From Actinomycetes bacterium (GTDB taxonomy: Bacteria; Actinomycetota; Thermoleophilia; Gaiellales; Gaiellaceae), in contig JANXXF010000288.1 of the NCBI GenBank assembly GCA_025350775.1, forward strand, positions 1-5,424: 5,424 bases of DNA. The letters are read 5' to 3'. Position 1 is the first letter of the stretch. Every line of letters begins with the position of its first letter. The notes beneath the pieces were generated by a model that did not search any database, was not told the DNA's origin, and saw only the letters and a list, made by a program, of their open reading frames with translations. The translations under genes and the position numbers were made by a program. Positions 1 through 4,737 of this stretch are shown here, piece by piece.

Positions 1-1
1 G

Positions 2-487
2 CGGGCAGGCCTGGCGCCGGGGGTCGAACTGGGTCGGCCGCGGGCCGCGGCCGTCGCACGGGAGCGGCGGCGCTTGGCGGCGCTCGGCGCGGCCGGCAGC
101 GCGCTTGCCCGGCGCGAGCTGACGCGGGCCGAGCTCAGCGAGCGGTTGCAGCGACGAAACATTGCGCCGCGCGATCGCGAGGAGGCGCTCGCTGCTGTGG
201 CTCGGGCCGGCCTCCAGGACGACCGGCGGGTCGCCCGGGCCCGCGCCGAGCAGCTCGCTGCGCGCGGGTACGGCAACCTTGCGATCCGGGCAGACCTCGA
301 GCGGCGGGGACTCCCGGGCGACGACATCGAGGCAGCTCTTGCCACGCTGGAGCCGGAGTTGCCGCGCGCACTGCGCTTCAGCGCCCGCCGCGATGACGCT
401 GTCCGCGCGGCCCACGCACTCGCCCGCCGCGGGTTCGACGAGGAGACAGTCGAAGCGTTCATTGCAGGTGGCGGCGATAGCGAGTAG
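2..487 (+). CDS. recX: Regulatory protein RecX, 5'-truncated by the window edge
   Basis: RecX binds RecA filaments, capping or destabilising them and inhibiting RecA recombinase and co-protease activity in the cytoplasm. The reading frame is open to the first bases of the window. The upstream residues (a GLAPGVELGRPRA stretch) match the N-terminal segment of long Firmicutes/Actinobacteria-type RecX proteins, so the gene begins before the window. The internal TTG at 74 is therefore probably not the start. The visible 161 codons hold the helical RecX repeats: a first repeat with ARRELTRAELSERL, a second with AGLQDDRRVARARAEQLAARGYG followed by IRADLERRGLPGDDIEAAL, and a degenerate third repeat ending FDEETVEAFIAGG. 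These are RecX hallmarks (DDxRxA, then RxxLxxRG). Low-complexity Ala/Arg content is normal for this GC range. In Actinobacteria recX normally follows recA, which would lie to the left, unseen. The stop is TAG at 485-487. Confidence 0.93.
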   Translation, partial: RAGLAPGVELGRPRAAAVARERRRLAALGAAGSALARRELTRAELSERLQRRNIAPRDREEALAAVARAGLQDDRRVARARAEQLAARGYGNLAIRADLERRGLPGDDIEAALATLEPELPRALRFSARRDDAVRAAHALARRGFDEETVEAFIAGGGDSE

Positions 488-490
488 GAT
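462..490 (+). promoter_or_regulatory. Candidate sigma-70-type promoter for rny at the end of recX
   Basis: A TTGCAG hexamer (462-467) is followed by a 17-base spacer and TAGGAT (485-490), a good actinobacterial-style -10 of the TANNNT form that overlaps the recX stop. Transcription would begin near 497 and give rny a leader of about 265 bases. The following stretch 501-560 is only about 43% GC in a very GC-rich window, as expected for a promoter and initial transcribed region. A weaker alternative -10 is TAGACT at 538-543, with no convincing -35. This rests on motif matching only, and read-through from recA-recX may also supply rny. Confidence 0.35.
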
Positions 491-723
491 ACGTCGGCTG
501 CATTCATCATTTTCCCCTGCTCAATAACGCTTTTTCGTAGACTTGAAACCCTGATGCCGAACGTTGTGCCAAGAGCCGAAGCATCCGACTGACAGCCACT
601 GGAGGTCGCACCCACCCGGTGAACCGGGTCGTGCTGGCCCCGCAGTCGCACGAAGAGCGCCCCCTGGGCGGGGGAGATGACGGAATGGGCCCCGCGGCAC
701 GAGCCGCGGACAAGTGAGCGTTG

Positions 724-743
724 CACCCGCCTACGGGCGGGTG
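724..743 (+). promoter_or_regulatory. UNCG-tetraloop hairpin immediately upstream of the rny ribosome binding site
   Basis: An 8-bp perfect stem, CACCCGCC/GGCGGGTG, is closed by C(UACG)G, one of the exceptionally stable UNCG-type tetraloops. It ends 8 bases before GGAG. In an mRNA it could protect the 5' region, pause the ribosome or act as the last element of a regulatory fold. Its perfection argues that this stretch is RNA leader rather than the N-terminal codons of a longer RNase Y starting at GTG 714. Confidence 0.55.
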
Positions 744-751
744 AGAGACCT

Positions 752-755
752 GGAG
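752..755 (+). promoter_or_regulatory. Ribosome binding site GGAG for rny
   Basis: GGAG is separated by 6 bases from ATG 762, a near-ideal spacing. It sets the rny start at 762 in preference to GTG 714 and GTG 741, neither of which has a comparable purine run at the right distance. It lies just after the terminal leader hairpin, so access to it could be controlled by the leader fold. Confidence 0.6.
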
Positions 756-761
756 CTGCCC

Positions 762-2294
762 ATGCTCGTCGTGGTTGGGATACTCATCGGGCTCGCCGGC
801 GGGATCGGCGGGATGGCGGTGGCGCTGCGCGCCCTCGGCGCGTCGCGCCTGGGAGAGGCCGAGCGCAGGCGGGCTGCGATCGTCACCGAGACGGAGCGCG
901 CGGTCGAGACGATCCGTCGCGAGGCGTTGATCGAGGCACGCGAGAGCGCGCTGCAGCTGCGCACCGAGACGGAGCGCGATCTGGAGCGGCGCCGCGAGGA
1001 GGTGGCGCGCGCCGAGGAGCGCGTGCGCGCGCAGGAGTCGGACGTGGAGCGACGTGGAACCGAGGTCGGCCGTCGCGAGCAGGGCATCGCCGATCGTGAG
1101 GCACACGCCAAGCAGCTCCAACAGGAGCTGACGGAGGCGCGCCTGAAGGAGCTGCGCGAGCTGGAGCGCATCGGGGGCATCAGCCAGGTGCAGGCGCGCG
1201 ACGAGCTGGTCGCCCGCTCGGCCGACGAGATCCGCCACGAGCTCGCCCGCCGGGCGCGCGTCCTCGACGAGGAGGCGCAGAGCGACGCCCGGCGTAAGGC
1301 ACGCAACCTCGTCGCCGACGCCCTGCAACGCGTCGCCGCCAGCCACGCGGCCGAAACCACCGTCTCGCTGGTCGAGCTCGCATCCGACGACATGAAGGGC
1401 CGGATCATCGGGCGCGAGGGCCGCAACATCCGCGCCCTCGAGCACGTGACCGGAGTCGACGTGATCATCGACGACACGCCCAACGCCGTCGTTCTCTCGT
1501 CCTTCGACGGCATCCGCCGCGAGATCGCCAAGATGACCGTGCAGAAGCTACTCGAGGACGGGCGCATCCATCCCGCCCGGATCGAGGAGATGTACTACCA
1601 GTCGAAGGCCGAGCTGGAGGAGCACATCCTCCAGGCTGGGCAGCAGGCGGTGCTCGAGGCCAACTGCGGCGACGTCCACGAGGAGCTCGCCCGGGCGCTC
1701 GGCAGGCTGAAGTACCGGACGAGCTACGGGCAAAACGTCCTGCGGCACTCGCTCGAGGTCTCGCACCTCGCGGGCCTGATGGCCGCCGAGCTGGGCGCCA
1801 GCGTCCGCACGGCCCGCCGCGCAGCGCTGCTGCACGACATCGGCAAGGCGATGACACACGAGGTTGAGGGCTCGCATGCGGAGATCTCCACCCAGCTGGC
1901 GACCCGCTACGGCGAGAGTAAGCACGTCATCCACGCGATCCAGGCGCACCACTACGAGGTGCAGCCACAGACGGTCGAGGCCGTCCTCGTGATCGCCGCC
2001 GACGCCATCTCCGCCACGCGGCCGGGAGCGCGCGGCGAGGGCCTCGAGTCGTACGTCAAGCGGCTCTCCGCGCTCGAGGAGATCGCCCAGCAGAAGCCCG
2101 GCGTCGAGAAGGCGTACGCGCTGCAGGCCGGCCGCGAGATCAGGGTCATCGTCAAGCCCGAGGAGATCGACGACGACGCCGCGTCGCTGCTCTCGCTCGA
2201 GATCGCCCGCGAGATCGAGAGCCGCCTCGAATACCCCGGGCAGATCAGGGTGACGGTCATCCGGGAATCCCGGGCTGTCGAGTACGCCAAGTAG
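762..2294 (+). CDS. rny: Ribonuclease Y, membrane-anchored endoribonuclease
   Basis: RNase Y is a single-strand-preferring endoribonuclease that starts mRNA turnover and anchors the degradosome-like network at the membrane. From ATG 762 the protein has 510 residues, close to the 520 of B. subtilis. The N-terminal hydrophobic anchor begins at residue 1 (MLVVVGILIGLAGG, to about 22). A long charged coiled coil of Glu/Arg-rich heptads spans about 25-185. The KH RNA-binding domain carries GRIIGREGRN (GREG loop 217-220). The metal-dependent HD domain carries RHSLEVSHLAG (H329), LLHDIGKA (H358-D359) and IAADAIS (D414). The C-terminus, PGQIRVTVIRESRAVEYAK, is the conserved family ending. ATG 762 is preferred because GGAG lies 6 bases upstream and it puts the anchor at the terminus. 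An in-frame GTG at 714 would add 16 residues but lies across leader hairpins. GTG 741 is a third option. The coding sequence looks intact. Confidence 0.97.
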   Translation: MLVVVGILIGLAGGIGGMAVALRALGASRLGEAERRRAAIVTETERAVETIRREALIEARESALQLRTETERDLERRREEVARAEERVRAQESDVERRGTEVGRREQGIADREAHAKQLQQELTEARLKELRELERIGGISQVQARDELVARSADEIRHELARRARVLDEEAQSDARRKARNLVADALQRVAASHAAETTVSLVELASDDMKGRIIGREGRNIRALEHVTGVDVIIDDTPNAVVLSSFDGIRREIAKMTVQKLLEDGRIHPARIEEMYYQSKAELEEHILQAGQQAVLEANCGDVHEELARALGRLKYRTSYGQNVLRHSLEVSHLAGLMAAELGASVRTARRAALLHDIGKAMTHEVEGSHAEISTQLATRYGESKHVIHAIQAHHYEVQPQTVEAVLVIAADAISATRPGARGEGLESYVKRLSALEEIAQQKPGVEKAYALQAGREIRVIVKPEEIDDDAASLLSLEIAREIESRLEYPGQIRVTVIRESRAVEYAK

Positions 2295-2307
2295 CCCCGC
2301 GGGCTAC
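2291..2307 (+). other. Hairpin over the rny stop codon in the rny-miaB junction
   Basis: GTAGCCC-CGC-GGGCTAC is a perfect 7-bp stem with a 3-base loop that includes the rny TAG stop. It is followed by CTTCGAAG, an 8-base palindrome (2311-2318), directly before miaB. There is no U-run, so it is at best a weak attenuator, an mRNA 3'-end stabiliser or a processing site. Its base TACCAT (2305-2310) also fits a TANNNT -10 element, which could give a leaderless or nearly leaderless miaB transcript. Neither role is proven by the sequence. Confidence 0.35.
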
Positions 2308-2320
2308 CATCTTCGAAGCG

Positions 2321-3676
2321 ATGAAGCGGTACCACCTCACGACCTTCGGCTGCCAGATGAACGCTCACGACTCGGAGCGCATCAAGGGCATGCTCGAGGA
2401 GCTGGGGCTGGGCGAGGCGACCACGCAGGACGACGCCGACGTCCTCGTCTTCAACACGTGCACCATCCGCGAGAAGCCTGACCAGAAGTTCGCCGCGCAC
2501 CTCGCGCAGGCGGCGGCGCTGAAGGCCCGCGATCCCCTCAAGGTGATCGCCGTCGGCGGCTGCTATGCCGAGGCGCAAAAGGAGCGGCTGTTCGAGCTGT
2601 ACCCGTACGTCGACGTCGCCTTTGGGCCCGGCTCGATCCCGCACCTCGGCGACTGGGTCGGCGCCGGCGGCCATGCACCGCGCGGCCGCTTCGGCGAGTG
2701 GGAGTCGTTCGCCGGAGACCTGCCGGCACACCGCGAGCGCGGCTTCCAGGCCTGGGTGCAGGTCTCGATGGGCTGCAACTCGACCTGCTCCTACTGCATC
2801 GTGCCGGCCGTGCGCGGCCGCGAGCAGAGCCGCCGGCCCGGCGACATCGTGGCCGAGGTCGCCACACTCGCCCGCGACGGCGTCCGCGAGATCACACTGC
2901 TCGGCCAGAACGTCAACTCGTACGGCCGCGACCTGCTGCCCGCTGTCCGTACCGAGTTCGGCGAGCTGCTGCGCGCCTGCGACGCCATCGACGGCATCGA
3001 GCGCATCCGCTTCACGAGCCCGCATCCCAAGGACTTCCGCAGCCCCGTGATCGAGGCGATGGCCGAGTGCGCGGCCGTCTGCGAGCACGCGCACCTGCCG
3101 CTCCAGTCCGGCTCGTCGCGGCTGCTCAAGCTGATGCGGCGCACCTACACGCAGGAGCGTTACCTGGCGCTCGTCGCCGAGCTGCGCGGCGCCATCCCTG
3201 ACCTTGCGCTCGGCACTGACATCATCGTCGGCTTCCCCGGGGAGACCGAGGACGACTTCCGCGAGACCCTCGACGTGATCGAGGAGGTGCGCTTCGACAG
3301 CGCCTTCACCTTCGTCTACTCGCCGCGGCAGGGCACCGACGCGGCAGCGATGCCCGACCAGGTGCCGGCTGCCGTGAAGAGCGAGCGCATCGAGCGCGTG
3401 ATCGCGGTCGTGCAACGCATCGCCCGGGAGCGCAACCAGGAGCGCGTCGGGCGCATCGAGCAGGTGCTCGTCGAAGGCCCGAGCCGCACCGACGAGAGCG
3501 TCCTGCGCGGCCGCACGCGGCGCAACACCACCGTCAACTTCACCGGCGCGGCGGCGGCCGGCGACCTCGTCGACGTGCGTATCGAGGGTGCGAGCTCGAC
3601 GACGCTGCGCGGCGCGCAGGTTGCGCCCGGCACGACGCTGGGTGCGGGCGCCGTCGCGGGCGCCGTGACCGCGTGA
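2321..3676 (+). CDS. miaB: tRNA-2-methylthio-N6-dimethylallyladenosine synthase MiaB
   Basis: MiaB is a radical-SAM methylthiotransferase that turns i6A37 into ms2i6A37 in tRNAs reading codons that begin with U. The 451-residue length is normal. The N-terminal UPF0004/MTTase domain has its three auxiliary-cluster cysteines: C11 (TFGCQMN), C47 (FNTCTIREK) and C81 (VGGCYAE). The radical-SAM domain has C152, C156 and C159 in MGCNSTCSYCIVPAVRGRE (CxxxCxxC), then LLGQNVNSYG, LPLQSGSSRLLKLMRRTY and DIIVGFPGETEDDF. A C-terminal TRAM RNA-binding domain covers about 372-438. FNTCTIREKPDQK and the overall layout favour MiaB over RimO or MtaB. ATG 2321 starts directly at the conserved N-terminus, but no good Shine-Dalgarno precedes it (only GAAG two bases away). 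The gene follows rny by 26 bases and precedes miaA, which makes its substrate. Confidence 0.97.
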   Translation: MKRYHLTTFGCQMNAHDSERIKGMLEELGLGEATTQDDADVLVFNTCTIREKPDQKFAAHLAQAAALKARDPLKVIAVGGCYAEAQKERLFELYPYVDVAFGPGSIPHLGDWVGAGGHAPRGRFGEWESFAGDLPAHRERGFQAWVQVSMGCNSTCSYCIVPAVRGREQSRRPGDIVAEVATLARDGVREITLLGQNVNSYGRDLLPAVRTEFGELLRACDAIDGIERIRFTSPHPKDFRSPVIEAMAECAAVCEHAHLPLQSGSSRLLKLMRRTYTQERYLALVAELRGAIPDLALGTDIIVGFPGETEDDFRETLDVIEEVRFDSAFTFVYSPRQGTDAAAMPDQVPAAVKSERIERVIAVVQRIARERNQERVGRIEQVLVEGPSRTDESVLRGRTRRNTTVNFTGAAAAGDLVDVRIEGASSTTLRGAQVAPGTTLGAGAVAGAVTA

Positions 3677-3743
3677 CTCCGCCCGGCGGCAGCCGTGCCC
3701 AGCGCAAGGCCGGACGCGCCCGGGAGGCCACAGCGGGCGGGCC

Positions 3744-3764
3744 GCGGTCGACCGCTCCCGGGAG
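3744..3764 (+). other. Two adjacent perfect palindromes in the miaB-miaA spacer
   Basis: GCGGTCGACCGC (3744-3755) and CTCCCGGGAG (3755-3764) are perfect inverted repeats that share one base. The second contains part of a GGAGG run (3761-3765) 18 bases before ATG 3784, too far for a normal Shine-Dalgarno. They could be an operator-like dyad, an RNA structure at the gene junction, or chance in GC-rich DNA. They lie either in the miaB-miaA spacer or in the N-terminal codons of a longer miaA, depending on the start. Confidence 0.3.
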
Positions 3765-3783
3765 GAATCCGACACAGAGGCCC

Positions 3784-4737
3784 ATGCCGGGCGCCGCCCG
3801 CGCCGACACGACTGCACCGGCCGCTTCGCCGGCAGCCCCTGCAAGGGCCGATGGCCTGCCCTCGGTGATCGCCGTGTTCGGCCCCACCGCGTCGGGCAAG
3901 ACGGCCGTTGCCGAAGCGATCGCCGCCGCCGTCGACGGCGTGGTCGTCTCCTGCGACTCGATGCAGTGCTACGCCGGCGTCCCGATCCTCACCAACCAGC
4001 CCGAGCGCGAGACCCGGCTCGTCGGCATCTGGCCGCTCTCGTACAGCGGCTCGGTGGGGGAGTACCAGGCGCTCGCGCACGCCACGATCGACGAGATCGC
4101 CGAGTCCGGGCAGATCGCTGTCGTCGCGGGCGGCACCGGGCTCTACTTGCGCGCCGCCCTTGCCGAGCTCCACCTGCCCCCGGCGCCGCGGCCCGGGCTG
4201 CGCGAGGAGATGGAGGCCCTGCACCGTCAGCTCGGCCCGGTGGAGGCTCACCGCGAGCTGGCCCGCCGCGATGCCGATGCCGCCGCCGCTCTCCATCCGA
4301 ACGACAGCCGCCGTGTGATCCGCGCGCTGGAGCTGCACGCTGTGGGGAAGACGCTCACGCCCGAGCGCGACCGGCTGTGGTCGAAGACGACCCGCCTGCC
4401 GTCCCTCGTGGTCGGGCTCGAAGTCGGGCGGGACGAGCTGTCACGGCGGATCGGCGTGCGCACCGCGGAGATGTGGGAGCGCGGTGGCCCCGACGAGGCC
4501 CGGGCCGCGCTCGCCGCCGAGCTCTCCGAGCAGGCCCGCCAGATGATCGGCTTGCGCGAGACCGAGCAGGAGCTGGAGCGCGACGAGTGGATCGAGTCGG
4601 TCACCGTTCGCACCCGGCAGTACGCGCGCCGTCAGCGCATCTGGATGCGAAAGATCCCCGGACTCGTTACCGTGGATGCCGAGCGGCCACCGGCCGCGAT
4701 CTGCGATGAGACTCTCCAAATGGCACGGGCTCGGTAA
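3784..4737 (+). CDS. miaA: tRNA dimethylallyltransferase MiaA
   Basis: MiaA transfers a dimethylallyl group from DMAPP to N6 of A37 in tRNA, giving the i6A substrate of MiaB. From ATG 3784 it has 317 residues. The P-loop GPTASGKT is at 33-40. SCDSMQCY holds the catalytic Asp (D58) and the conserved Gln. VVAGGTGLYLRA, HPNDSRRVIRALEL, RQMIGLRE and RQYARRQRIWMRKIPG are the later family blocks. Deviations from the textbook sequence are DSMQCY for DSRQVY, PILTNQP for DIGTAKP and GLRE for GYKE. They look like lineage variants. The start is uncertain. The frame is open back to GTG 3673, which overlaps the miaB stop as GTGA and would add 37 Pro/Arg/Gly-rich residues with rare AGG codons and no family similarity. 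ATG 3784 has AGAGG three bases upstream. Even so, about 25 residues of Ala/Pro-rich sequence precede the domain. dapF begins within its last 32 bases. Confidence 0.94.
   Translation: MPGAARADTTAPAASPAAPARADGLPSVIAVFGPTASGKTAVAEAIAAAVDGVVVSCDSMQCYAGVPILTNQPERETRLVGIWPLSYSGSVGEYQALAHATIDEIAESGQIAVVAGGTGLYLRAALAELHLPPAPRPGLREEMEALHRQLGPVEAHRELARRDADAAAALHPNDSRRVIRALELHAVGKTLTPERDRLWSKTTRLPSLVVGLEVGRDELSRRIGVRTAEMWERGGPDEARAALAAELSEQARQMIGLRETEQELERDEWIESVTVRTRQYARRQRIWMRKIPGLVTVDAERPPAAICDETLQMARAR

Larger units (their letters stand above)
595..755 (+). promoter_or_regulatory. Highly structured 5' leader RNA of rny (possible cis-regulatory element)
   Basis: Between recX and rny lies a chain of perfect short hairpins in the + direction. 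H1 is ACCCGG-TGAA-CCGGGT (614-629), extended outward by GCAC 608-611 with GTGC 631-634 and then GCCA 595-598 with TGGC 635-638 across a 9-base bulge. H2 is five C (660-664) with five G (670-674). H3 is CCGCGGC-ACGA-GCCGCGG (692-709). H4 is CACCCGCC-TACG-GGCGGGTG (724-743). AGGTC 603-607 can also pair with GACCT 747-751, which would enclose most of the array as a multibranch fold and bring it against the GGAG site at 752-755. No U-run follows any hairpin, so these are not ordinary intrinsic terminators. Autoregulatory structured leaders are known for other RNase genes, such as E. coli rne and pnp. Such a role here is inference. I cannot assign a known riboswitch class. Confidence 0.5.

Noticed and set aside
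74..487. A complete recX beginning at TTG 74
   Set aside because: The frame is open to the window edge, and the residues before 74 match the N-terminal part of long RecX proteins, so the gene is truncated by the window.
508..540. T-runs at 509-513 and 531-535 as a rho-independent terminator for recX
   Set aside because: No GC-rich hairpin immediately precedes either T-run on the + strand, and none fits on the - strand.
547..580. LexA/SOS box near CGAACGTTGTGCC
   Set aside because: It lacks the second half-site (GTTC/GTTYG at the right spacing). Only one half of the dyad is present.
619..717. A 32-codon leader peptide from GTG 619 whose TGA overlaps GTG 714
   Set aside because: GGAGG at 601-605 is 13 bases away, too far. 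The peptide is Gly/Ala/Arg-rich without the codon runs of known attenuators, and the region is better explained as hairpins.
713..743. Resemblance of GAGCGTTGCACCC to the start of an SAH riboswitch
   Set aside because: The matching downstream strand (GCAACGGCGCTC-type) and the pseudoknot partner are absent. Only a short string matches.
1018..1033. Alternating GCGCGTGCGCGC tract (possible Z-DNA)
   Set aside because: It encodes part of the Arg/Glu/Ala-rich RNase Y coiled coil and is explained by codon usage.
507..1445. A 312-codon open frame on the - strand over the rny leader and 5' half
   Set aside because: It is antisense to the coiled-coil and KH coding of rny, has no recognisable domain or convincing ribosome binding site, and is explained by GC codon bias.
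1952..3844. A 630-codon open frame on the - strand across miaB and the end of rny
   Set aside because: It lies antisense to strongly conserved miaB and rny. Such long antisense frames arise in high-GC coding DNA from codon-position bias. The product is Arg/Ala/Gly-rich with no family motif.
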